Positions 27,592 to 35,222 of a stretch of DNA of 64,000 nt are shown here, piece by piece. Each line of letters opens with the position of its first letter. Positions within the stretch are counted from its first letter, which is position 1. The position numbers and the translations under genes were made by a program. Source of the stretch: Methylobacterium sp. CB376 (GTDB lineage: Bacteria > Pseudomonadota > Alphaproteobacteria > Rhizobiales > Beijerinckiaceae); contig NZ_CP121648.1 of assembly GCF_029714205.1 (NCBI RefSeq), forward strand, positions 6,983,501 through 7,047,500, given 5' to 3'. Under the pieces are notes generated by a model, which saw nothing but the letters and a program-made list of their open reading frames with translations, was not told where the DNA came from and did not search any database.

Positions 27592-27700
27592 GTGCGGTGA
27601 CATCACGGTGGGCAGGAGCATCGCATGGCGTAGCCCGTTTCTGAACATGCGGTAGGGAGGCTGGCCCTTTCCTTCACTCGGTAGCCACGGCAGGGCAGCA

Positions 27701-27749
27701 AGGGACTCAATGTTCGTGGCGGACGCGTGCGAGGGCATCCACGGATTGA
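27701..27749 (+). repeat. Dispersed island repeat, copy 1
   Basis: Begins AGGGACTCAATGTTCGTGGC and continues GGACGCGTGCGAGGGCATCC. Very similar to 30341-30393 and more distantly to 30517-30562 and 32390-32435. Function unknown. Confidence 0.6.
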
Positions 27750-27891
27750 TTTGGCTCAACGCAGACGCATGAATGCCTGGCGAAGGTGTCCAGCCCTCAC
27801 CGGGCGCTCCGCTGTACCATCCAGATCAGTTGTACACCCGAACCAGCTGTGCCCCAGCGCGTTGCGTCCCAATGGTGCACACATAGAGCTG

Positions 27892-28026
27892 ATGGATAAT
27901 CGAACTCGGATAACAGTCCAACAAGCCCGCCAGACCGAGGCAAGCGGTATCTGGCTCGATTGCAGGAGGTGTGGCCTCAAGGCCGTCACCCTTCTTCAGG
28001 CCAAGGTGGAACACCTCTCGGCCTAG
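27892..28026 (+). CDS. Possible 44-residue CxxC protein
   Basis: ATG at 27892 opens a short frame ending at a TAG at 28024-28026. The product contains SGIWLDCRRCGLKAVTLLQ, with one C-x2-C knuckle that could bind zinc in a dimer. The ribosome site is weak (AGAG). It resembles small phage regulators only in general character; I do not recognise it. Confidence 0.3.
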   Translation: MDNRTRITVQQARQTEASGIWLDCRRCGLKAVTLLQAKVEHLSA

Positions 28027-28171
28027 AACGCACCCATGAAGGGTGAACTGACCTTCCCTCACTGTGGACGATTATCGGTCCGTCATGCACGCCTACTGGA
28101 ACCGAGCCTAAAAGGTGAAGCTGACGCGGATGGGGCCGAACCTTGTGCGTGCCATCAGCTTGGCCATGCCA

Positions 28172-28396
28172 TCACATCCGAGAACGCTTCAGCACCTCAG
28201 CCGATTGAGCGATGGCCGCCCGAGATTTCCTAACGTGCTCCTCGCCGTCCTCTGCGGACTTGTGCGTGGCATCAATGAGCTCCCGCGTCTGCTCAGGGCT
28301 TAGCGGCTTCACCGGTACCGAGGGGTTGGTGGGTTCGGATGACACGTCGGGGTTCATCGGGAAGCCCCCATGGTTGCTCCTGGTATTATTGCCCAT
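28172..28396 (-). CDS. Small hydrophilic hypothetical protein
   Basis: A frame of up to 74 residues; internal start possible at 28357 (MNPDVSS). The N-terminal half is Pro/Ser-rich (NPSVPVKPLSPEQTRELIDA) and the C-terminal half is a charged helix (HKSAEDGEEHVRKSRAAIAQSAEVLKRSRM). The composition is protein-like and unlike a shadow frame, and nothing else is coded on the other strand. No known family. It is divergent from the response-regulator gene that starts 89 bases away. Confidence 0.45.
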   Translation of the reverse strand: MGNNTRSNHGGFPMNPDVSSEPTNPSVPVKPLSPEQTRELIDATHKSAEDGEEHVRKSRAAIAQSAEVLKRSRM

Positions 28397-28484
28397 CTCG
28401 GGCGACCTTGCCAGACGATGTCAGGAATTGCGCGCCCATGCTCGTCGGTGCGAGGGTGCTCGCAGAAGGTAGGGAGGCACCATC

Positions 28485-28865
28485 TTGACCAGCCAACCCC
28501 TTGCGGGATGCCGCGTGCTCGTTGTTGAGGACGAGTACTTCATCGGGGATGACCTGAAAAAGTCTCTGACGGCGGCGGGAGCGACCGTCATCGGACCCAT
28601 TCCCCAAGTAGACCAAGCCATGAATCAGGTTAGGGGGGGCGAGTTTGAGGTAGTAGTCTTGGACATAAATCTGCGTGATGAGATGTCGTTTTCTGTTGCA
28701 GACGAACTGAAACGGCGGGGCATACCGTTTGTCTTCGCTACAGGATACGACGCATGCGTAATACCTGATCGTTTCGCAGACGTGAAGCGATGGGAAAAGC
28801 CCTATGGTCTAGAAGACCTCGTCACTGACATCGTGGGCTTGTGCCCTAAGACACGCTCCACATAG
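28485..28865 (+). CDS. Stand-alone response regulator receiver protein
   Basis: A 126-residue single receiver domain. Acidic pair E15-D16-E17 (VVEDEYF), phosphoacceptor D60 (VVLDINL) and the conserved Lys105 (WEKPYG) are present. The start is TTG at 28485, supported by AGGGAGG at 7 bases spacing; no ATG fits. With no output domain it probably acts by protein contact, as in the receiver-only proteins common in Rhizobiales general stress and phosphorelay circuits. No cognate kinase lies nearby. Confidence 0.85.
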   Translation: MTSQPLAGCRVLVVEDEYFIGDDLKKSLTAAGATVIGPIPQVDQAMNQVRGGEFEVVVLDINLRDEMSFSVADELKRRGIPFVFATGYDACVIPDRFADVKRWEKPYGLEDLVTDIVGLCPKTRST

Positions 28866-28951
28866 CTGTCTGCTCGGCCGTATGTCGCCATGACCGAGTT
28901 TCACTGCTGTCGTCCGGTGCGCAGCCTACTTAGCCGTGCACTGAGCCCACC

Positions 28952-29385
28952 ATGAGCAGCCTGGAAATCGCGGACCTCACCGGGAAGTGCCACGACCATG
29001 CGATGCGCGACATTCGCGTGATGCTGGTGGAGCTTGGCATCAACGGCCCCAACTTTGGGGGCGTCTACCGGGATGCGAAGGGTGAGAGCCGCCCCTGCCA
29101 TCAACTCCCCAGGCGCGAGTGCCTCATCCTGGTCCCGGGCTACAGCGTGCCCCTCAGGGCCCGCATCGTGGACCGCTGGCAGGAGCTTGAGGCTCAGCAG
29201 ACCCGGTCCCATCCCTGACTTCGGCAACCCCGCTGCTGCGGCGCGCGCGGGATGAGGAGTATGAGGCCAAGCAAGTGGCCTATGAGCGCCTGAGAGTCAC
29301 CGAGCCGTTCGCTGAGGTGGACGCTGTATGCGGCGCTCGAATGGCGCAAGCCGCTGAAGTACGAGACGGAAGCTCTCATCCGTGA
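28952..29385 (+). pseudogene. Rha-family phage regulatory protein, frameshifted
   Basis: The N-terminal 88 residues (28952-29218) match the Rha domain: SLEIADLTGKCHDHAMRDIRVMLVELGI, then LPRRECLILVPGYSVPLRARIVDRWQELE. After QTRSHP the frame stops. The expected continuation appears in the other two frames (PIPDFGNPAAAARA near 29213, then DEEYEAKQVAYERLRVTEP up to a stop at 29383-29385), so at least two frameshifts have broken it. Rha proteins are phage-encoded regulators that interfere with infection. The truncated N-domain could still be made. Confidence 0.7.
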
Positions 29386-29419
29386 GTAGCACCTCGCGCC
29401 CATCCATTGACACTTCAGC

Positions 29420-30160
29420 TCATCCTTCAGCGCCGTCGAGGTGCGCACCCTCGTGGTCGAGATGGAGATAGTCGGCGCTGAACAGTGCCGCATCCCTAAG
29501 TGCCTCGAAATCCGGGATAGTCAGACTCTTACCTCTCAGGATGATGAGCCCTCTAGCGCGGAGCTCCTGCACAGTGCGGTTGACGTGAACGGTTGAGAGG
29601 CCGGTTGCCTCACCCAACTCAGCCTGGGTGAGTGCCAGGTCGCACGAAGGCCCATCAGTGAGGCCAACGCAGTGCAAGCGAGTGAACACCTCACACAGCA
29701 GGGACGCCACGCGCTCTGACGCGTCCCGCTGGCTTAGGTTGGCTGTCCATTGGCGCTGGATCGACTCCCGAACCAGTGTCTCCCACCAGAGCGCCTGGAG
29801 CACGCGCGGGTGAGCGAGCGTCAATGCGTTGAACGTGTTCGAGGAAATCTCCGCCAGGGATACTGGGGTGAGTGCTGCGAGGGAGTGGTCCATCTTGCGC
29901 AGGATGAATACATTGAGGTCGCAGAGGTCGCCGGGGAGGAGCAATCCTACGATTGCGCGCCGGCCGTCCTCTAGTGTCTTGTAGCGGCAGGCCCAACCCG
30001 ACAGCGCCAACCGTAGTACCCTCGGCGACTCGCCTTCACAGATGATGTTTTCGCGAGGAGCGTAGGTTCGCCGGGGAGATGCGGTGAGTAGCTCAAGGGC
30101 TGCTCTATCGCTCGCCGAGAGCCGGACAAAGTGCTCAAGCTTTCGGGTGAGCGGGCTCAT
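29420..30160 (-). CDS. Crp/Fnr-family transcriptional regulator
   Basis: A 246-residue regulator. The N-terminal cyclic-nucleotide-binding-like beta roll spans about residues 10-125 (YAPRENIICEGESPRVLRLALSGWACRY, IVGLLLPGDLCDLNVF). A C-terminal winged helix follows (LALTQAELGEATGLSTVHVNRTVQELRARGLI). The Cys residues are not in an FNR iron-sulfur pattern, so it is probably of the generic Crp/Fnr type that is numerous in Methylobacterium and Bradyrhizobium. The ATG at 30160 follows AGAGGAGG; an upstream extension to 30220 is less likely. Confidence 0.87.
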   Translation of the reverse strand: MSPLTRKLEHFVRLSASDRAALELLTASPRRTYAPRENIICEGESPRVLRLALSGWACRYKTLEDGRRAIVGLLLPGDLCDLNVFILRKMDHSLAALTPVSLAEISSNTFNALTLAHPRVLQALWWETLVRESIQRQWTANLSQRDASERVASLLCEVFTRLHCVGLTDGPSCDLALTQAELGEATGLSTVHVNRTVQELRARGLIILRGKSLTIPDFEALRDAALFSADYLHLDHEGAHLDGAEG

Positions 30161-30340
30161 CGAATGGGCCTCCTCTAGGAATATAATCTTCAATAGGCTT
30201 CGGACGAAGATTAGGCGCATTGGCCTATGTCAGCGGGACCTGTGGCAAGCGATTGTACAAGCAATTGCGGCCTCTCTACGACACACTCTCAGGTGACGCT
30301 GCGAAGGTGGTGCGCTAGGTCGTAAGTGCAACCCGCCAGC

Positions 30341-30393
30341 AAGGGACTCAAATGTTCGTGGCAGACGCGTGAGAGGGCATCGACGGACTGAGG
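30341..30393 (+). repeat. Dispersed island repeat, copy 2
   Basis: Begins AAGGGACTCAAATGTTCGTG; nearly the same as copy 1 at 27701-27749 with one extra A and a few substitutions. Confidence 0.6.
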
Positions 30394-30516
30394 TGCTTCC
30401 GCCTCTACCCGTGCCCCGCACGACCCGGTGTGAGCACGCTCGCATGTCACCGCACGGACACCACTGATGGGCAGCTTGATGCGCCATAGCGGGCTCACAA
30501 TGGGAAGCGCCATGGC

Positions 30517-30562
30517 AGAGGGTCTGAATGTTTGCAGCACGTACCTGGAGGTCCATCGACAG
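30517..30562 (+). repeat. Dispersed island repeat, copy 3 (second subtype)
   Basis: Begins AGAGGGTCTGAATGTTTGCA and continues CACGTACCTGGAGGTCCATC; closest to copy 4 at 32390-32435. Confidence 0.5.
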
Positions 30563-30813
30563 AGCGGTCGCCCCCAAGTTCCCCCCATGGCCGTCCCTGC
30601 GCCCTCCAGGCCCACGCCAGCACCTCAAGTCGCCCATAAGCAAAGCTCGGGCGGAAGCGGTATGCATATGAGTGAGAAGCTGCCGGTGGGAGCAGACAGC
30701 CCCCTTGAGGCTGCACTGGAGCGGTTACGGAGGGGGTCGGTGCCTGAAGTGTCGATGCCAGCGGCACTATGGTGAAGGCTGCCGGAAGGCAAGGTCGCAG
30801 TTGAGGCTGTGGC

Positions 30814-31053
30814 CTACGAAATGACAGGCTCGTGCTTCTTCATCTCAGACCACAGCACCTCTCGAACGCCAGCACAGTTCCCGGGCTCCCGTTTCAGCGC
30901 GGCGTTGGGACACGCTCTCTGCCAATGAAGTCGCTCGACCTGGAAGACGCAAAACCCACCGGTTGCGACGGAGCGGATCGTGACACCGCACACATCGCAG
31001 GTTCCTGTGAAGAACCTTATGTCCTGACTAGTGGCCGCACGGCCCATTCGCAT
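30814..31053 (-). CDS. Small Cys-rich hypothetical protein
   Basis: A 79-residue frame (ATG 31053; alternative ATG at 31047). It contains a C-x2-C knuckle (FFTGTCDVCGVTIRS) and later Cys in GGFCVFQ, RACPNA and GNCAG, which could complete a zinc site. Composition is protein-like and no gene overlaps it on the other strand. Probably a small phage-type zinc-binding protein; family unknown. Confidence 0.42.
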   Translation of the reverse strand: MRMGRAATSQDIRFFTGTCDVCGVTIRSVATGGFCVFQVERLHWQRACPNAALKREPGNCAGVREVLWSEMKKHEPVIS

Positions 31054-31079
31054 CACGGTTAGTACCTTACGAGAGAAGG

Positions 31080-31433
31080 ATGGCTACCGAGGGAAGCAAC
31101 GCAGCGGCCCTCAGGGTCCTCAGTCTTAGGTTCGAGGCCCGCCACAGCGGGCAGAGGAGACGGTTTGCCGTCCGAATGATGCTCTCCGAAGGGAGGCTCT
31201 GGCTCCTGGTGAAGGACGCAAGCCGGGCTATCGGGTGGCAGAGCAACACCCTGAAGATGTACCGCTGGACGACGTTGGACCCTGACGATTGGGCCTACAC
31301 GCTCGTTCAAACCAAGCAGGGGCCGCAGATGATGGCCCTCATTGCCAGGGAAGCCCTGAGCAGTCTGCTAAGCACCGCCCGGAAACCGCAAGCGCGTCAG
31401 TTCAAACGATGGCTGGACGGTCTCCCAGGCTGA
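31080..31433 (+). CDS. Bro-N-like phage antirepressor-type protein
   Basis: A 117-residue protein. The order of motifs LRFEARHSGQRRRFAVRMML, SEGRLWLLVKDASRAIGWQ, TLKMYRWTTLDPDDWAYTLV and KPQARQFKRWLDGLPG matches the Bro-N domain (substrate V-x-D-x-A core and terminal A-R-x-F-x-x-W). Such proteins act as phage antirepressors or DNA-binding regulators. ATG 31080 follows GAGAGAAGG. Related fragments lie at 26530-26750, 31436-31716 and 48494-48680, so the island has collected several copies. Confidence 0.65.
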   Translation: MATEGSNAAALRVLSLRFEARHSGQRRRFAVRMMLSEGRLWLLVKDASRAIGWQSNTLKMYRWTTLDPDDWAYTLVQTKQGPQMMALIAREALSSLLSTARKPQARQFKRWLDGLPG

Positions 31434-31435
31434 CA

Positions 31436-31716
31436 ATGACCACCACCAACACCACCAACACCTTCAAGTTCGCCGGCTTGGACCTCCGGTGCGTGACCAT
31501 CGAAGGCCAGCCCTGGTTCGCTGCGGCTGATGTGTGCGCGATACTCGGGCTCTCCCGGCCAGACAACATGCTCCGGTTTGTGGACAGCCATGAGAGGCGC
31601 GTCCCCCCTCCAACTTCGAGGGGTACCTCCACCACAAGGCCATGCTGGAGGCTTCCCGGCACAGACAGGCTAGGGTGTTCGGGCTGTGGCTGGACAGTCT
31701 CTCTCTACAAGCTTGA
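31436..31716 (+). pseudogene. Bro-N domain protein, frameshifted
   Basis: Starts with ATG three bases after the previous stop. MTTTNTTNTFKFAGLDLRCV, then GQPWFAAADVCAILGLSRPDNMLRFVDSHERR, is a clear Bro-N domain. After HERRV the meaningful reading moves to another frame: SNFEGYLHHKAMLEASRHRQ, then ARVFGLWLDSLSLQA and a TGA at 31714-31716, matching the family C-terminus. One or two indels near 31602-31618 therefore broke the gene. Confidence 0.65.
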
Positions 31717-31829
31717 CCGTAACTTACTGTTAATTCTGTTGTTGAACCAGAGTAGATGCCTGCCATATACAAGGTAGGTGCGTATTGCTGACCTAGGCAG
31801 AGTCTTCAACCAACATATCAATTATCAAA

Positions 31830-32111
31830 ATGCAGCTCAGCCCAGACAAGCTCAAAATTCTCTCAAAACGCCTGATAGACTTGATGGCAATCTACTGGGA
31901 TATTCTGCACGAGGAAGGACCCGTAGATGCTGAGGTCAAGGCAGCTATCAACAGAGAGATAGCTCGGGCTGAGGTTATAGCCCACATAGCTGACAATATG
32001 TCACTCTCATCGTCTCCCGACGAACTGGCTGAACTCAGACGATTGATCGAAGAGATAAAGTCATCTGACCTGATGAAAGCCATAACAGAGCACCTAATGG
32101 GGGAAGGATAG
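31830..32111 (+). CDS. Small helical hypothetical protein
   Basis: A 93-residue acidic, helix-rich protein (LSPDKLKILSKRLIDLMAIYWDIL, INREIARAEVIAHIADNMS, DELAELRRLIEEIKSSDLMK). Codon use is lower in GC than the chromosome, as expected for island DNA. No family recognised and no Cys or catalytic motif. It sits alone between the Bro-N genes and the recombinase. Confidence 0.6.
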   Translation: MQLSPDKLKILSKRLIDLMAIYWDILHEEGPVDAEVKAAINREIARAEVIAHIADNMSLSSSPDELAELRRLIEEIKSSDLMKAITEHLMGEG

Positions 32112-32548
32112 GCACTCCTGGCACTAGATGCCCTCTCTAAGCCGCTGGGGTTGACCTTAGACGGCCGTTTAGAGGGTCCAGGCTACCTACCTACCTGAAA
32201 TCAAGAATGGCCGTCCTGGGCCACTACCCTGCATCTTCACATCGATGGGGCGAAGTCGATAGAGCTCCTGCGAGTGGACTGAAGTAGGCGTCCTATTAGG
32301 AATAGACTACCAAAGGGGATTAGTTCTTGTCCTAAGAACAAGCCTCAAGGCGCCGTTCAGGTGCCCATCTGGAGGACGGGAGAGGGTCTGAATGTTTGTG
32401 ACACGTACCTGAACGGCCATCGACAGGCTGAGGTTTCAACGGCTCCCCCCTCTAGGGGGCTGTCGATGTTGCTAGAGGGGAGGGTAGCCTCGCCGGATTG
32501 GTAGTCGCCCGAACCACGTTGTCATTGCCCAACCCAGGGAGAAAGCAG
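32112..32548. other. Non-coding stretch with repeat copy 4
   Basis: No gene supported. It carries the fourth dispersed repeat (32390-32435) and a short mirrored motif, TCCCCTCTA...TAGAGGGGA, around 32440-32481 that could form a hairpin. Confidence 0.35.
32390..32435 (+). repeat. Dispersed island repeat, copy 4 (second subtype)
   Basis: Begins AGAGGGTCTGAATGTTTGTG and continues ACACGTACCTGAACGGCCAT, then CGACAGGCTGAGGT. Shares most positions with copy 3 and the frame of copies 1 and 2. Confidence 0.55.
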
Positions 32549-32749
32549 GTGGCTAATGACTACATCGCCTCCCACGACCCGCTCATCGAACGTGCTGAAC
32601 GTGCCGTCGAAGACGCCCGCAGGCTCTGCGAGCAGGCTAGGCGCAACACGGCCATAGGCGAAATGAACGCCAGCCTGTTCCGCCTCCTTTCCTCGAAGCC
32701 ATGGAGTCTGGAGGACTGGTGGCGAAGGACCGAGCCACGAGTGGAGTGA
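32549..32749 (+). CDS. Small helical hypothetical protein
   Basis: A 66-residue protein from a GTG at 32549 with AGGGAG about 8 bases before it. The sequence (SHDPLIERAERAVEDARRLCEQARRNTAIGEMNASLFRLL, split by polar heptads) predicts a long amphipathic helix ending in a Trp-rich tail (PWSLEDWWRR). Unknown family; could be a small regulator. Confidence 0.45.
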   Translation: MANDYIASHDPLIERAERAVEDARRLCEQARRNTAIGEMNASLFRLLSSKPWSLEDWWRRTEPRVE

Positions 32750-32869
32750 GGGTTCAACTCTCTGCCTCTACCTTCTTCGTCGTACCAGAACGGTATACCG
32801 CTGAGGTACAACGCTCTGTTACACCCGATTGCGTCATATAAGGGTTGACTTCCAGGTTTTGGTACAACA

Positions 32870-32900
32870 CTGTCGCATGGTCTAGACCGTTATGCGACAG
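32870..32900. promoter_or_regulatory. Palindromic site before the serine recombinase
   Basis: CTGTCGCAT (32870-32878) and ATGCGACAG (32892-32900) form a perfect 9-bp inverted repeat around GGTCTAGACC, itself a palindrome. It ends 11 bases before the recombinase start. It could be the recombinase crossover (res) site, its operator, or both. Confidence 0.55.
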
Positions 32901-32911
32901 AGTACAGTCCA

Positions 32912-33469
32912 ATGGCCGTCTACGGTTACGCGCGTGTCAGCACCACCGACCAGGACCTCAGTCTCCAGGAGGGCGCCTTGAGGGCCGCAGGGTGTGAGGT
33001 CATCCGCTCTGAGAAGCGGTCAGGCGCCAGCACCGAAGGCAGGGCCGAGCTTCAGACCCTGATGGACTTCGCCCGGAAAGGGGACGCCATCGTGGTCACC
33101 CGCATCGACCGGCTGGCACGGTCCATTGCTGACCTCGCAGCCATCGTCCGCCAGCTTGAGGCCAAGGGCGTGGCGTTGAAGGCCACTGAGCAGCCCATCG
33201 ACACGTCCACGGCTGCGGGACGCTGCTTCCTCCAGATGCTCGGGGTTTTTGCCGAGTTCGAGACGAACCTTCGCCGTGAACGGCAGCTTGAGGGCATTGC
33301 CAAGGCCAAGGCTGCTGGGGTCTATGCCGGCAAGGGGCGCCCTGCATCGGTGCCTGCTGAGAAGGTCAGAGAGCTTCACGCCACCGGAATGGGTCCGTCT
33401 GCCATCGCCAAGGAACTCGGCATCAGCCGCATGTCGGTGCACCGGGCGTTGAACCCGAAACCTGCGTGA
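32912..33469 (+). CDS. Serine recombinase (resolvase/invertase family)
   Basis: A 185-residue small serine recombinase. The catalytic domain has YGYARVSTTDQ with nucleophile Ser10, followed by the conserved Arg cluster in VTRIDRLARSIADL. The long E helix (GRCFLQMLGVFAEFETNLRRER) leads to a C-terminal helix-turn-helix (GPSAIAKELGISRMSVHRAL). Size and order match Tn3-type resolvases and Hin/Gin invertases. It may resolve element dimers or invert a segment; no second copy of the adjacent palindrome was found. Confidence 0.92.
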   Translation: MAVYGYARVSTTDQDLSLQEGALRAAGCEVIRSEKRSGASTEGRAELQTLMDFARKGDAIVVTRIDRLARSIADLAAIVRQLEAKGVALKATEQPIDTSTAAGRCFLQMLGVFAEFETNLRRERQLEGIAKAKAAGVYAGKGRPASVPAEKVRELHATGMGPSAIAKELGISRMSVHRALNPKPA

Positions 33470-33907
33470 AATGTATTATCGAAGCCGAGAGTGTCTGTGA
33501 CTGCCGCTCTTTCGGAATGTGGCATCCTCACGTCTGTAAGACGGGGAATGGACGCGACTTCGGCGCGCCTGTCCACGACACACAAGGCCAACTTTCCGGC
33601 TAACTTCAGGTGCAGAATCAGGATAAGCGTTGGTTTTGCTGATTAACGTCTCACAATCGGCGCTCACTCAATAGTAATTAATCCGTTTTTTTTCAATGCT
33701 TGATTTGCTTACATTCGATTGTTCGCACATACCGTAAGTTACTTCCAGGGGTGGAAGGATATTGAGCCCCTAATCCGATTTGATGACATATTCCGATGCA
33801 GAGGTACAGCCCTCATTTCATACGTCATGATCAACATTTGCATTTGCACGTTGACGTCAGTTGGCCGATAAAAATCTCGCTTAAAACGGTAGAAAGGCAA
33901 TCAGAAG
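33470..33907. other. AT-rich non-coding stretch
   Basis: No gene supported. It is the most AT-rich part of the window (for example around 33660-33720 with a T8 run). It holds an inverted repeat CTTCCA-GGGG-TGGAAG (33742-33757) and a weak promoter candidate TTGCAC-17-GATAAA (33844-33872) before the next gene. A replication or regulatory role is possible but unproven. Confidence 0.35.
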
Positions 33908-34354
33908 ATGGAAAACATAGAATTCGACTTCGATTTCGGTTTTGAGTTCGGAGGAGGCGACCTCCACCGACTTGAGAAAGAGGAGCTCGAGCGATTTTTA
34001 TACTGGTATCAATCACTCAACAGTGCATTCGCACAACCTCTCGCTGAGCTCATAGGCGTGCGTGAAACCGATGACATGGTCAGGAGATTCCTTGAAATCG
34101 AGGGTATACGAGCTTGCCTGGAGCGCGATCCAGAATTTGTAAACGTGCGACTTGATGAAATGCCTCGGTTTCCGTACAAGTGGCCGGATAACCTCGATCC
34201 TATTTACATCGCGCACCGCACCACGCAGTTGAAACGAAGGTTACTACCAAGTAGCTTCGATGCCGCAGAGAGGGCGGAAATTGCAAGACGCATGCGGAAA
34301 CAGGCTGCGTCTCTTCTGCAAGGTGCTGATAAAGTAGAGCAAGGCACGTTCTAA
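33908..34354 (+). CDS. Hypothetical acidic protein of the element
   Basis: A 148-residue protein with an unusual N-terminus, MENIEFDFDFGFEFGGGD, alternating acidic and Phe residues. A helical region follows (LEKEELERFLYWYQSLNSAF, AELIGVRETDDMVRRFLEIE), ending in a basic helix (AEIARRMRKQAASLLQGADK). Codon use is AT-richer than the chromosome. No family recognised. It is the first gene of a co-directional group with the zinc-finger and helicase genes, so a shared function in element replication or phage interaction is possible. Confidence 0.65.
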   Translation: MENIEFDFDFGFEFGGGDLHRLEKEELERFLYWYQSLNSAFAQPLAELIGVRETDDMVRRFLEIEGIRACLERDPEFVNVRLDEMPRFPYKWPDNLDPIYIAHRTTQLKRRLLPSSFDAAERAEIARRMRKQAASLLQGADKVEQGTF

Positions 34355-34438
34355 ACATTCAGCTACATATATGCGAGCCGCCAGTGGTCTGATTGGCGGC
34401 TCCATAAGTCAGCATTATTGGGATAGGAGGTCCACAAA

Positions 34439-35107
34439 TTGAGCAGGCGTGATTGCCGTGCGCCTGGATGTGGCGCGCGAACGACCCGTTATGGGGTCTA
34501 CTGTACTACCCACAAATCCAGGTACCGACGACACGGACACCCTGAACAACGAGCGATCACGAAGGCAGACCTCAATCCATACCTCAAGCGCGTCCGTAAG
34601 CGCATCAAGAAGAACTCCGACAACCCACTCTGGGCGCACTGTGAGGACCTCTGGAACGAACTCGTCAGCCACGCCAAGGGGATCGTCACCACCTACCGAG
34701 GCGGTCAACCGACTTACCGACACGAGCGCATCGCGGCTGACGAGGTGGTGAAGCTCTTCGCCCACGTGGAGTCGAGGGAGGTCATCGAGACCGTCTTCGC
34801 GATGTTCCTCTTAGAGGACCATCAGCCTCGTCGCTTCCGGTCCGACGGAGCCTTCCGCTTCCAGCTTGTCAGGCGCCTTCGTGGGCTCACCGAGACGAAT
34901 GCCGGGACGTGGGTAGACCCGAGTACCGGCAGGACCAAGCGGGCTTACCACGAGCTGTCACCGAGAGCTGCCGAGGTGTTCGCACGGTGGGTGATGAAGG
35001 CTCTTGGTGGTGTGGGAGCCTACCTCGCGAAGCTTGAACGAGATGAGGAGGACGAACGCCAACGGCGTGTGAACGACATGCACGAAGCGATGTCCGCTCT
35101 CGTCTGA
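34439..35107 (+). CDS. Phage-like zinc-finger protein
   Basis: A 222-residue protein started at TTG 34439, which has AGGAGG at good spacing. The N-terminus holds a C-x4-C-x10-C-x2-H finger (C6, C11, C22, H25; CRAPGCGARTTRYGVYCTTH) followed by KSRYRRHGHPE, a layout seen at the start of many phage HNH-type and DNA-packaging-era proteins. The rest is helical with no HNH residues that I can identify. It lies just upstream of the helicase-like gene and probably belongs to the same DNA-processing module. Confidence 0.62.
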   Translation: MSRRDCRAPGCGARTTRYGVYCTTHKSRYRRHGHPEQRAITKADLNPYLKRVRKRIKKNSDNPLWAHCEDLWNELVSHAKGIVTTYRGGQPTYRHERIAADEVVKLFAHVESREVIETVFAMFLLEDHQPRRFRSDGAFRFQLVRRLRGLTETNAGTWVDPSTGRTKRAYHELSPRAAEVFARWVMKALGGVGAYLAKLERDEEDERQRRVNDMHEAMSALV

Positions 35108-35147
35108 CACCCCCAAACTCCGACACCAATCAAAACAGCCCGAAAGT

Positions 35148-35190
35148 CCCCCGCAACGCAATAGTAATTCCGTGTCGTGGGGGGTTTTTT
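35148..35190 (+). terminator. Possible rho-independent terminator
   Basis: CCCCC (35148-35152) and GGGGGG (35179-35184) can pair around an imperfect inner region, followed at once by TTTTTT (35185-35190). It lies between the zinc-finger gene and the helicase gene. Confidence 0.5.
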
Positions 35191-35222
35191 ATGTGGGCAA
35201 TCTGACATGACCAAGGACCATC

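Larger units (their letters stand above)
27592..28171. other. Gene-poor stretch with one repeat copy
   Basis: No strong gene. It holds one copy of the dispersed island repeat (27701-27749). A 44-codon frame at 27892-28026 is listed separately. Other frames here lack ribosome sites or recognisable content. Confidence 0.4.
30161..30813. other. Gene-poor stretch with two copies of the island repeat
   Basis: The stretch contains repeat copies at 30341-30393 and 30517-30562. A 102-codon frame at 30467-30775 runs through the second copy; it has no recognisable domain or ribosome site and is not called. Nothing else is supported. Confidence 0.4.

Noticed and set aside
30467..30775. A 102-codon frame overlapping repeat copy 3
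   Set aside because: No ribosome site or domain, and the part shared with other repeat copies is not in a consistent frame between copies.
27701..32435. CRISPR array made of the dispersed repeats
   Set aside because: Copies are kilobases apart, diverged and without regular spacers; no cas genes are present.
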